From Ehretia macrophylla (taxonomy: Eukaryota > Streptophyta > Magnoliopsida > Boraginales > Ehretiaceae), in contig CM075767.1 in assembly GCA_037974665.1 (NCBI GenBank), positions 26,747,498 to 26,811,497 on the forward strand: a stretch of 64,000 nt of DNA, read 5' to 3'. Position numbers and translations under genes: made by a program. Position 1 is the stretch's first letter; each line of letters starts with the position of its first letter. Shown here piece by piece: positions 43,023 to 54,583 of this stretch. The notes beneath the pieces were generated by a model that was not told the DNA's origin, ran no database searches, and saw only the letters and a list, made by a program, of their open reading frames with translations.

Positions 43023-44750
43023 TTAACAATGTAACACCCTGGATTAACCCCGAGCGTGCTCCTCACGGTTTTGTAACAACAATCAATAATCAATAATCAA
43101 TCAATCCGTATTTTAACAATCAATTAAACAACATTTAACAATCAACAACTATATAATCATGAAACAATTAAGTTAGATGACAAAGCAGGCCATCCAACTC
43201 AACAGGCATTAAACACACAACCAAACCCTAGTCTAACCATCAACAACTCAGAATTCAATCACTCAAACACCACCCAAACAACTAAAGGCTCAATTCAACA
43301 ATTTAAAGAAAGACAACCTAAAATTCAAATAATCATATTTTACATTCTACTATTCCAAACAACCCCAAATCAGTTTCTAACACTCACCCATTCAGTCAAC
43401 TACATTAGCCCTCTCGGAAACCAACCAAGGCACATCAAAATCAAGCCCAACAACCCTAAAACCTCAATGCACCTAGGCAAAAATTTCTGGATTTTCATAC
43501 AAACATCGCAATCAAAAATTCGGCATTATAACAGCGCTACCACGTAATTAACAAACTTTTAGAAATCGACGGCAATCGATTCTAACCACAACAACTCAAG
43601 ATATTCATCAAATAGCTAGTTAATCAACTTTTAATACCCGAAAATAAAAAATTTTGCTACAACGGTTCGAATTTCGTAGGAATGCACATAAATGATCCCT
43701 AGAATGCACTGAGAAATAATATAACTTCAAATTAACATTCTAACGGGTCAAAATTCAATTATATGCAAAAACATAAAAAAATGACATTTGAGATCTAGAA
43801 TTTTTCTCTCACCTTTGATGTGTTTTGATGCAAGAAATGTGTAGAATGGATGCCCAACAAATGAAATCAAGCTTTGAATGAAGTGATTTGGACTTGAATT
43901 GCAAAATCTATGTGAAAAATGCTTTGAAAAACCTTGAAAATGCCTTCATCTTTCTCCTACAAAGAACCACGGTTTTGTGTGTGTTTTTGGAGGTGTTTTG
44001 CTTGGTTTTTAATGTGTGTTGATGATTTATTAAGAAAAGGTCAAACAATTAAAAGAAAGTCAAAGTTGACACTTAGTTATTTTTAGTGTTTTTTTCTCTT
44101 TTAATTCCATTTTAGACTAGTTCTTGCTCAAAACATTAATTTAACACTTAGACTATTTTAAGTAGTTTATTTTTAGGTGTAAGAGTTTTCTCATGCAAAG
44201 ACTTTCACCCGACTCCGCTAAAAACGCGATTTCTGCAAAAGAAGTTGAAAAGTCATATTATTTGATTTCAAATGTCTTTTGAATGCACAATTAATCTAAA
44301 ATCATTTAATACCACTTATAAATACATTTATATTAATATGTACTAGGTCAATGAAAGTCAATGCAAGAATTGGGTTTAAAAGAAATTACTATTTGGCTAA
44401 AAAACGCTACTTTTCGCTCGAAAAGTCTATTTAAATTACTATTCCGTTTCAGAATCAATTTTTATCAAACATGAGTCTATTAATAATAGAGGACTAGGTT
44501 TTAAGACGTTTAAAACACCCTTGTAAAAATTTTAGCAGACAGATATTTAAAATACTATTCACAAAAATCGACGATAAAATTTCTGATTCCATTTTTGATG
44601 AAAATTTCATGAATGCACACTTAGTATGTATTAGGAGTATTAATCACATATTTAACACATTCTAAGTCATATAGCACATAAACAGGTCAATTCACGCAAA
44701 ACGAGGTCAAGCATGCAAATCGAGATAAGATAGAAAAGTGGGGTTTCACA

Positions 44751-44767
44751 TTCTCCCCTCCTTAAAA
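44751..44767 (-). other. Polypurine tract of element D
   Basis: Minus strand TTTTAAGGAGGGGAGAA directly before the 3' LTR; primes plus-strand DNA synthesis in this class. Confidence 0.8.
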
Positions 44768-45400
44768 CAATTGCGTCCTCACAATTCTTCAATCAAGTAC
44801 TGCTGGCTTAAACATACGGAATGAAAGACCGAAAATCAAATTCTGAATACCAACTAAGTATGCCAACTAGGAATACCGAACAAGAAGCTTGAATAGGAAC
44901 GCTGAATAAGAACACCGACTAAGACTTCCGGATGAGAATCTCGAATAATTACTGAAGAAAATGTCAAACATAGATCCCGTAATAGAGCACCAACCAAGAA
45001 TACCTAGTAAGAGCTTCAACAAGATCACCGAGCGAGAATACCAAATAATAATCCCAATATAAGAACTCTGGATAATACCGTATCAGATTTCCACATAAGA
45101 ATACCGCATATAAAATACCATAGAAGATGTCCAAAGGAGTATGCTGAATAAGAATCTCCATACAGAAATCTTGAGAAAGAATGCCATATAAAATCACCAA
45201 ATAAGAATCCCAATAATCAATGTATAGTCATAAAGTAGCTTGACCCCTAATCGGAATTCCATATACCTCAGCGTCACATACTACTCAGTCGCCAACTGAT
45301 ATGATGCACATGCTAACTTTAATCGTCTAAGGCAAACTCTATACTCACATTTTAGCACATTGTACTCAAGGAGATATGATATTTAATTGGTTAAGAATAA
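44768..45400 (-). other. Non-coding filler of element D with loose short-period repeats
   Basis: Occupies the place of pol. From about 44855 to 45235 words such as GAATAAGAA, CCAACTAAG, AATACCG and GAATCTC recur at irregular 13-16 base steps, like an old minisatellite. The longest frame (44964-45200, minus) reflects the repeat and shows no domain. It bears no resemblance to the pol sequence of E. Confidence 0.6.
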
Positions 45401-46716
45401 GTAAGTTACCTTTCACCATTGTTGCCGCCTCTGGCAATTCTTCCAAGTCCACTACGTAGCCCCGAGCCTGAGCCTGCTGCTGCTGAGGTGTACTGCTTGC
45501 AGGTCCACCCTGATAACCCTGGACTGCTCGCTGACCCGTAGAACTCTGATACCTGGGGCAATCCCTCGCCCGGTGTTGGTTGCTGCCGCAACCTAAACAC
45601 GTCCCTGCCTTCTTCTGACAGTCGACCTCCAGATGGCCTGTAAGATTACAATAAGTACACAGTAGTATCGGTGTACTGACACTACCTCCAAAAGACCCAG
45701 AAACTGAATAAGCAGTTGTACCAGTCTGGTGCTGAGGTGACGCAACACTAGGCCTATACCAACCCTGAGACGGGGCCAGCCTAAACTGCGGCTGAGCCTG
45801 ATAAGACCCCTGCTGAAACTGAGGCCGATAGTAACCCTGCTGACCTTGCGGTCTGAAAGAACCCTACTGCACTATAGGCCTGTAACCACCCTGCTATACT
45901 GAAGGTCTATGCATACCCTGTTGACCCTGTAGCTAAAAGGGCCTCTAGCTAGGCTGACTAGGTCTGATCTGTTCCCCCCTTTCTCTTCTCTAACCTAGAA
46001 GCTGCATCAAAGGCCTCAGTAAGTATATCATACTGATTCAGGGCCATTGCATCCTGAATCTCGAGCCTCAAACCCAACGTAAACCTACGAGTCTTGCGCT
46101 CCTCGTCAGCCACAAACTCCGGTGCATACTGCGATAGTCTAGTAAATGTGGCCTCATACTGAGCCACTGAAGCATCCCCCTGAACTAGAGATAGAAACTC
46201 AGCCTCTCTCCTCTCCCGTGCAATCCTCGGGACATACTTCGCCCGGAAAGCTCTCAGAAAGGTATCCCAGACATACGGAATACCTTGGGTCTCCCAACTA
46301 GATTTCACTGTGCGCCACCACTTCTCTACCTCATTATCCAGCAAGTACACGGCAAAGGTGACCTTCCGCTCATCGGTATAATCAAGAGGGTCAAAAATCT
46401 TCTCCACCTTACTAATCCACGCCTCAGCTTTTCGATCATCTGGCTCCCCCTGAAACCGCGGTGGATAATAACCTAAAAACTCTTTTAGTGTACCACGACC
46501 GTGGTACCCACCTTGTGCATTCAGTAACTGATTCTGTAATGCCTGAGTTTGGGTAGCCTGCCCTGCTAGTAATTGTGCCTGACCGGCCATGATCTCAGTT
46601 ATCCGATCAAAAGCTGTACCTATACGATCATCACCCCTAACTTGGCCTGGTGCCATATTTCTCGGAACCTCATCAGTTACCTCAGGCCTACCTCTGGTCC
46701 TCAGTCTACCAGTCAT
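45401..46716 (-). pseudogene. Gag of element D, frameshifted, ending before the protease
   Basis: Starts at ATG 46716 (M-T-G-R-L-R-T-R-G-R), the same start as in E; upstream in-frame codons are leader. Gag core with K-E-F-L-G-Y-Y-P-P-R-F-Q-G-E-P-D-D and A-Q-Y-E-A-T-F-T-R-L is open to 45958. There a C-run of six (45974-45979) against five in E shifts the frame. Gln-rich linker, CCHC knuckle (CTYCNLTGHLEVDC, near 45645-45690) and a second Cys-rich motif follow. Similarity to E ends at N-L-L-I-L-N-Q-L, a few residues before E's protease active site. If only the C-run is at fault, this was a near-complete Gag. Confidence 0.8.
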
Positions 46717-46992
46717 TCTACTAATCAAAGAGTTAGCACAGGTTATAGCACATAAACAAACTATGAACAACTATTAACACATAAGCAACAAACTCATATA
46801 AAGCACATAAATCACTTAAGTATCAATCACAAAAACAAATCAATCACATAATCACATAACCACTAAATCACATAATCACTTAATCACCAAACCATATTAA
46901 CACATAGTTCACTTTTCTTTCACTTCATACATACTTGCATGCTTGGACCACTACCCACATTCCGAGGATACCCCGGCTGATAGCTAACATAC

Positions 46993-47004
46993 GCTCTGAT
47001 ACCA
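46993..47004 (-). other. Primer-binding site of element D
   Basis: GCTCTGATACCA on plus, tRNA-Met type, six bases from the 5' LTR. Confidence 0.9.
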
Positions 47005-47404
47005 CTTAAATGTCACGCCCCAACTCAACCCTACCTACAATCAGTCAGGACGCAACGGAATTTCGACAGTATAACGACAGTAATTGAGACACTGAGGCTC
47101 TAAACCAACCTCTCACCATAACATATAATCAAACTCCTTAGCCATTCAATAATCAACTCCTCAATTAAGTTAACAACATACAACACAACCATATTTTACA
47201 ATAATCATTCTTCAACAATCCAATCATAGTTATACACCTCCGTTCCAACATAATACATTAACTATACATACATTTCAAAATAGATTATAAACTAACTTAG
47301 CAACCCAACCATAGTCAAAAGAAAGACTACTAAGTCAACATACATATGTCTTCATACTAAGGTAGGTTTTACAATACATCACAATACAATAACTATAAAC
47401 AATC

Positions 47405-47506
47405 TCATGGCAAAGACTCCTACACATAAGACTCATCCACGTAAGGCACATTTTCCTCTTCTGGAGGCACGTACCCATAATCTTGCTCAAGGACACCTGT
47501 AAGCAT
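47405..47506 (-). pseudogene. 33-codon LTR frame, element D 5' LTR, one stop
   Basis: ATG 47506, same end as its partner, but codon 29 is TAG where the partner has CAG. This is the only interrupted one of the seven. Confidence 0.45.
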
Positions 47507-47892
47507 GCAATAATAGAGAGTGAGCTTATATAAAACAAGCCTAGTGAGGATCTGATAGATCTCTAACGGTATTTACTATACTCCTTGGAAATCATCCTTT
47601 GAGCAGTAAACATACAATGAACATCAATAATCATTATAATTGCAACAATATTAATAACTGTAAACACACAATAAGGATACGATACATTTGCTGATGAAGC
47701 TCCATACACCAATTCCATGCTTAACAACTCCTCCAAACTCAATGACACAATCCTGAGGTACCTTGACCTAGACCCACACCCCATGGCCTCTCCACCCATG
47801 CGAGATAGGGATTAGCCATGATAACTGTGCCCGCAGCACAGGATGCCTCCCGAGGTGACACAACATTATCAAAGCTCACAACAATGGGACTC

Positions 47893-48204
47893 AATTCGAG
47901 AAGTCAACAACATTGGTTGCCTGATTCTCGACTTATTATACCAATAACAATTCGAGAAGTCAACAGTATTGGCTGCCCAACTCTCGACTTATAATAACAA
48001 TAACAATAACAATAACAATTCGAGAAGTCAACAACATTGGCTGCCCGACTCTCGACTCATAATAACAATAACAATAACAATTCGAGAAGTCAACAACATT
48101 GGCTACCCGACTCTCGACTCATAATAACAATAACAATAACAATTCGAGAAGTCAACAACATTGGTTGCCCGACTTTTGACTAATAAAAACAATAACAATA
48201 AGTT
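47893..48204. repeat. 62-base tandem repeat, five copies, LTR D (5')
   Basis: Units begin at 47893, 47949, 48017, 48079 and 48141. The first two are 56 and 68 bases because the ATAACA run varies. Confidence 0.9.
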
Positions 48205-49935
48205 AACAATGTAACACCCCGGATTAACCCCGAGCGTGCTCCTCACAGTTTTGTAACAACATTCAATAATCAATAATCAATCAATCCGTATTTTAACAAT
48301 CAATTAAACAACATTTAACAATCAACAACTATATAATCATGAAACAATTAAGTTAGATGACAAAGTAGGCCATCCAACTCAACAGGCATTAAACACACAA
48401 CTAAACCCTAGTCTAACTATCAACAACTCACAATTCAATCACTCAAACACCACCCAAACAACTAAAGGCTCAATTCAACAATTTAAAGAAAGACAACCTA
48501 AACTTCAAATAATCATATCTTACATTCTACTAATCCAAACAACTCCAAATCAGTTTCTAACACTCACCCATTCAGTCAACTACATTAGCCCTCTCGGAAA
48601 CCAACCAAGACACATCAAAATCAAGCCCAACAACCCTAAAACCTCAATGCACCTAGGCAAAAATTTTTGGATTTTCATACAAACATCGCAATCGAAAATT
48701 CGGCATTATAACAGTGCTACCACATAATTAACAAACTTTTAGAAATCGACGGCAATCGATTCTAACCACAACAACTCAAGATATTCATCAAATAGCATGT
48801 TAATCAACTTTTAATACCCGAAAATAAAAAATTTTGCTACAACGGTTCAAATTTCTTAGGAATGCACATAAATGATCCCTAGCATGCACTGAGCAATAAT
48901 ATAACTTCAAATTAACATTCTAAAGGGTCAAAATTCAATTATATGCAAAAACATAAAAAATGACATTTGAGATCTATAATTTTTCTCTCACCTTTGATGT
49001 GTTTTGATGCAAGAAATGTGTAGAATTGATGCCCAACAAGTGAAATCAAGCTTTGAATGAAGTGATTTGGACTTGAGTTGCAAAATCTATGTGAAAAATG
49101 CTTTGAAAAACCTTGAAAATGCCTTCATCTTTCTCCTACAAAGAACCACGGTTTTGTGTGTGTTTTTGGAGGTGTTTTAATTTGTTTTTAATGTGTGTTG
49201 ATGATGTATTAAGCAAAGGTCAAACAAATAAAAGAAAGTCAAAGTTGACACTTAGTTATTTTTAGTGTTTTTTTGTCTTTTAATTCCATTTAAGACTATT
49301 TCTTGCTCAAAACATTAATTTAACACTTAGACTATTTTAAGTAGTTTATTTTTAGGTGACAAGAGTTTTCTTACGCAAAAACTTTCACCCGACTCGGCTA
49401 AAAATACGATTTCTGCAAAAGAAGGTAAAAAGTCATATGATTTGTTTTCAAATGTCTTTTGAATGCACAATTAATATAAAATCATTTAATACCACTTATA
49501 AATACATTTATATTAATATGTACTAGGTCAATGAAAGTCAATGCAAGAATCGGGTTTAAAAGAAATTACTATTTGGCTCAAAAACGCTACTTTTCACTCG
49601 AAAAGTCTATTTAAATTACTATTTTGTTTCAGAATCAATTTTTATCAAACATGGGTCTATTAATAATAGAGGATTAGGTTTTAAGACGTTTAAAACACCC
49701 TTGTAAAAATTTTAGCGGACAGATGTTCAAAATACTATTCACAAAAATCGACGATAAAATTTTTGATTCCGTTTTTGATGAAAATTTCATGAATGTACAC
49801 TTAGTATGTATTAGGAGTATTAATCACATATTTAACACATTCTAAGTCATATAGCACATAAACATGTCAATTCACGCAAAACGAGGTAAAGCATGCAAAT
49901 CGAGATAAGATAGAAAAGTGGGGTTTCACAATTAA

Positions 49936-52114
49936 ATCCTCAATCGTTACAGTTAACAATACTTCTCTTAGTTCTCATTTATCTCTTAAGATGACACCTA
50001 ACCAAAGACTTCAAAAGAACAAACTCTGTTGACTGCAAGTTGATGATCATAATTCCAAGACAATCTTCAATTCATAATTCTCTCCCACCTAATATCATAT
50101 TGCATATGAAAGAAATCGCAACTCCAAGGTCTTAGCATGACACCACTACTTATCAATCATCCCCTACTACACAAAAGAGCTCTATGAACACCCCGAGGGT
50201 TTAAAAACTCATTCACGATAACATGAATGATTATTGATCAAGGAAATATCTCAAAAGTGACATTTGTCAGAATATGGCTCTTATGAAATTTACAAGGAAA
50301 TACGAATATGAAAAATCATATTCGAGCCAACAATCAAGTGAACAATATGTCAAACAGGTTAGAGAATCAAGAGGTTAATAGTTTAATAAGGAAGCATGAT
50401 AACTAAGATAAGAAATGTCTAAGCACCTATCAGTTAAATAAGTACGAACAAAGGATGATGACGAGTCAAAACAGTGCTGAGTATGTTGAACAAAAATTCC
50501 TAAACAAGTAGATATTTCAATTCTCGATGATTGTTCAAGGAACCAACAAGTAAGTTGTACTTGAGACGAAATGAAATTAAGAAATAAGAGATGATTAATT
50601 CAATAGAAAACATGAGTGGCAAGAGTATCTCAGCACACAATAACCAAAGAAGTATAAATAAGAAGGACAATGCTGAGTATATTGAATGAGCAATTACAAG
50701 CAAAGTAATGGCTCAGGATTTAATAATAAAACAATAGGATTAACAAGGATCAACAAGAATGACAATGATGTACTTAGGTAGGGAGTACATCAAGCAAGTG
50801 AAATTCGAACAAGTAAAATGGTATACCAAAGGAAAGATTACTTTCAAATAAATAGTAATATGATGAAATGAAATATTGAAATTAATGGCTGGAGATATAG
50901 AATGAAATATATAGAAGTCTCAAACCTTAACTTCAATAAGTGACATTGCTATAAGAAACAAATATGAATGTTAAGAATAGAAACAATGTCAAATGAGTAT
51001 AGGATCCATTAATCCAATAAGCAAAACTTTCAAGAAATAATTGTTATGCTAGAAAAGTGTAACTCTCTCTCAAATAAGTGAGAATATAGTAGAAAAGAAT
51101 AATAAGACCAATAGAATAGGAAGCACAAAGGGGGTGTCTCACCTATACATTTAAATACCAACAAGTCAAATCCTACAATCTATCTTCCTCCAAAACAAGA
51201 CACTAAGGAGATCTAGAGAACCTAAGGAGTCATAACAATCACCAAACAAGATAAATCACTCCTAAATTTTACATTCCGTACCAGACCAATCACTAAACAA
51301 GATAAATCACCGATTACCCAACAAGATTCACTAATGAAGACTCCTAAATATGATAACACAATACAAATTCATATTAACCCATTATAACACAAGCGAATCC
51401 TCAATCAACAATTTAGAAAGTCATACCACCTAGAACTCAAAAGCTTGATGTAGGCAAGTAAATGTTCAGTCACCAAAATGCATTTTTATTTCCTCAAATA
51501 ATTCTATCTCCCAACAATTACATCTTCGAACAAAGTAACTTTACTCAGGAATCACTCTAATTGTCTCCAAGGTTTGAAGATCAAAACTCCAAAATATCCA
51601 TTAATAATATAGCAATCCCGAATAGTATAAATATATACATGTTATACTACACTTCATTCCATTCACAAATATACATCACTAATTCCTCAAATAAATTCAT
51701 TCTAAAATAACCTCAAGAAAGTATAGTATGAGTTGAGACTCCAAAAGTGTCTAATCACAACGTCATGGAAACCTCAACTTATGATCCATCTCCAAGTAAT
51801 AACAAGTTAAACATGGCACCAAAAGTAATTATAATCATCAAGATACATTGCTATATCTCTGAACAACTTCATTCTCGCTAAAGGAACATCAAGAACAGAT
51901 CCATTAAACTGAGACTAAAATCCATAAACATAACAATTAAAATCTCACTGATAAACTACTAGAATAATAATAATTCAAAATCATGGCCTACCTCTATTTC
52001 CGAAAACTCTTGCAGTCATCCTTACCTCACCCAAAAGAATCACCCACAGTTATAGCCTATATACAATTATATCTTATGAAAACAAGTACTAACATATTAC
52101 ATGATTATCATATA
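49936..52114 (-). other. Element C internal region, main non-coding part
   Basis: About 2.2 kb, A-rich on the plus strand, with no domain in six frames; longest frame 50500-50703 is unremarkable. Seen inside: a hairpin CGAATATG-AAAAAT-CATATTCG near 50308-50330, and a decayed duplication (TGCTGAGTATGTTGAA near 50475 and TGCTGAGTATATTGAA near 50673). Confidence 0.6.
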
Positions 52115-52119
52115 TTACA

Positions 52120-54583
52120 TGTCACGCCCTAACTCGACCCCACATATGATCAATCAGGACGCAACGGAATTTCGGCAGTATAACGACAGTAATTAGGACA
52201 CCGAGGCTCTAAACCAACCTCTCAGAACATCATACAATCAAACTCAACCAAACAACAATCAATTCCTCAATACCATTAACAACATACAACATAACCATAT
52301 TATACAATAATCATTCTTAGTTATACGCCTCCGTTCCAACATAACCTTAACTTTAACATACATAACAAAATATATTATAAACCAACTTAGCAACCCGATC
52401 ATAGTCAAAAGAGAGACTACTAAGTTAGCATCAACTAGTTCATTATCTTTACTACAACTTATACATCATAAACTACAAAGTAAATAAAAGACAACTAGAT
52501 TAATATACAAGATAATATAGTATACAACATCTCAACATCAAGGACAAGACTCTGGCACATAGGACTCATCCACATACAGCACATTATCCCCTTCTGGAGG
52601 CACGCACCCGTAATCTTGCTCAATAACACCTGTATGCATGCAATAATAAAGAGTGAGCTTATATAAAACAAGCTCAGTGAGGATCCGATAGATCTCTAAC
52701 AATATTTACTATACTCCTTGGATATGATCCTTTGAGCAGTAAACATGCAATAAAAACATCAATAACAATAAAACACATAACTATAACGACCAATCAATAA
52801 AGGATACTCTAGTTGGTGTAGCTCCAAACGCCATCACGATCTCAACCATTCTTCTTGTAACTCCCTATTACTCACGCACCCGAGGTACCTTACTAGCCCC
52901 TCCCTCCATGACACCTCCGTCATGCGAGCTAGGGGTAGTCTCTGGTAGTCATGCCATTATCAACCCGACAGCCCGATGCTGCCTGAAAGGTGGCACACAC
53001 ATACCAAGACTCAGCAATAATAATAAACATCGTTCATAGAAAGACAATCTAGCAGAATTGCCTATTTCCCGGTTCATCAATCATCAATCAATAATCATCA
53101 ATAATCATCAATTATCATCAATATATCATCAATATAACATCAATATAACATCAAGTAATCAATTAAACAACAAACAACTAAGTTAGATGACAAAGTAGGC
53201 CATCCAACTTAACATGCATTAAACACATAATCTAACCCTAGTCTAACCATCAACAATTCACAATTCAATTACTCAAATACCACCCAATCAACTAAGGCGC
53301 ATTTCAACAATTTAAAGAAAGACAACCTAAACTCCAAAAAATCATATCTTACATTCTACTCATCCAAACAACTCCAAATCAATTTCTAAGACTCACCATT
53401 CAATCAACTACATTAGCACTCTCTGAAACCAACCAAGACACATCAAAATCAAGCCCAACAACCCTAAAACCTCAAGGCACCTAGGCTGAAATTTTCGTAT
53501 TTTCACCCAAACATCGCAATCGAAAATTCGGCATTATAACGGCATTACCACATAATTAACAAACTTTTAGAAATCCATGGCAATCGATTGCAACCACAAC
53601 AACTCAAGATATTCATCAAATGGCCAATCTATCAACTTTAAATACCCAAAAATAAATAATTTTGCTACAATGGTTCAAATCTCGTAGTAATACACATAAA
53701 AAATCCCTAGCACGCACTGAGCAATAATATAAATTCAAATTAACATTCTAACAGTTCAATAATCAATTATTTGCAAAAACATAAAAAATGACTTTTAAGA
53801 TCTAGAATTTTCTCTCACCTTTGATGCGATATAAGCCTAGATATGTGTGCAATGTGTGCCGAACAAGTGGAATCCCACTCGGCACGAAAATCTATGGACA
53901 AAAATTAGGTTTTTCTATGAAAAATTGCTTTGAAAACTTGAAGATAAAGCTTGGTTTTTCTCTCTATGGCTCTTGGCCATGTGTGTGTTTTTTGAGTGTG
54001 TTTTGTGTTGTTTTTTGTGTGTGTTGATGCATATAAGCTAAGGTCAACATTTTAAAAATAGTCAAAGTTGATTTTATTAGTCTTTTAATTCTATTTTCTA
54101 GTCTTTTAATTCATTTAATGACTATTTCTTGCTCAACTATTAATTTAACACTTAAACTAATTCTAGACAATATATTTTAGGTGACAAAGAGTGTTACATT
54201 AAAACAGTTTCACCCGAGTTGGCTCAAAACTTGTTTTCTTGCAAAAGAAAGTGTAAAAATCTTTAAAATTCCAAAACCGATTCCAAATCCGTTTTAATCA
54301 AACACGGGTCCATTAATACCCGAGGACTAGGTTTTAAAACGTTTAAAACACCCCTGTAAAAAATTTAGCGGACAGGTGTTCAAAAATATTATTCACCAAA
54401 ACTGACGATAAAATTTCTGATTCCGTTTTTTATGAAAATTTCATGAATGCACACTTAGCATGTATTAGGAGTATTAATCATAGAATTATCACATTCTAAG
54501 TCATATGGAACATAAACAGGTCAATTCATACAAAACGAGGTAAAGCACGCAAATCGAGATAAAGCAAAATATAGGGTCTCACA
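52120..54583 (-). repeat. 3' LTR of element E
   Basis: TGTCACGCCC...GGGTCTCACA, 2,464 bases. It has the CATGACACCTCCGTCATG palindrome at 52907-52924 and an ATCATCAATA-rich stretch near 53075-53155. Confidence 0.9.
52538..52639 (-). CDS. 33-codon LTR frame, element E 3' LTR
   Basis: ATG 52639, stop TGA 52538-52540. M-H-T-G-V-I-E-Q-D-Y start, V-P-P-E-G-D-N-V and Y-V-D-E-S-Y-V core, E-S-C-P end. Confidence 0.45.
   Translation of the reverse strand: MHTGVIEQDYGCVPPEGDNVLYVDESYVPESCP

Larger units (their letters stand above)
41893..44750 (-). repeat. 3' LTR of element D
   Basis: TGTCACGCCC...GGGGTTTCACA, 2,858 bases. It is 62 bases shorter than its partner, mostly because it has four rather than five copies of the 62-base tandem repeat. 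The partners differ by scattered substitutions, so the insertion is not recent. Confidence 0.9.
41893..49930 (-). mobile_element. Gypsy element D, gag-only
   Basis: Complete insertion of 8,038 bases flanked by target duplication ATTAA (41888-41892 and 49931-49935). The LTR pair (41893-44750, 47011-49930) brackets an internal region of 2,260 bases that codes for Gag and nothing else. This is the layout called TR-GAG. It lies inside C's internal region. Confidence 0.9.
47011..49930 (-). repeat. 5' LTR of element D
   Basis: 2,920 bases, TGTCACGCCC...GGGGTTTCACA. Pair of 41893-44750. Confidence 0.9.

Noticed and set aside
44964..45200. 78-codon hydrophobic frame in element D as a possible membrane protein
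   Set aside because: The frame follows the short-period repeat and has no start context or homologous frame in E.
50500..50703. 67-codon frame in element C internal region
   Set aside because: A+T-rich, low complexity, no recognisable motif.
53821..54027. 68-codon Cys-rich frame in LTR E (3')
   Set aside because: The 5' LTR of the same element lacks about 40 bases here, so the frame is not kept.
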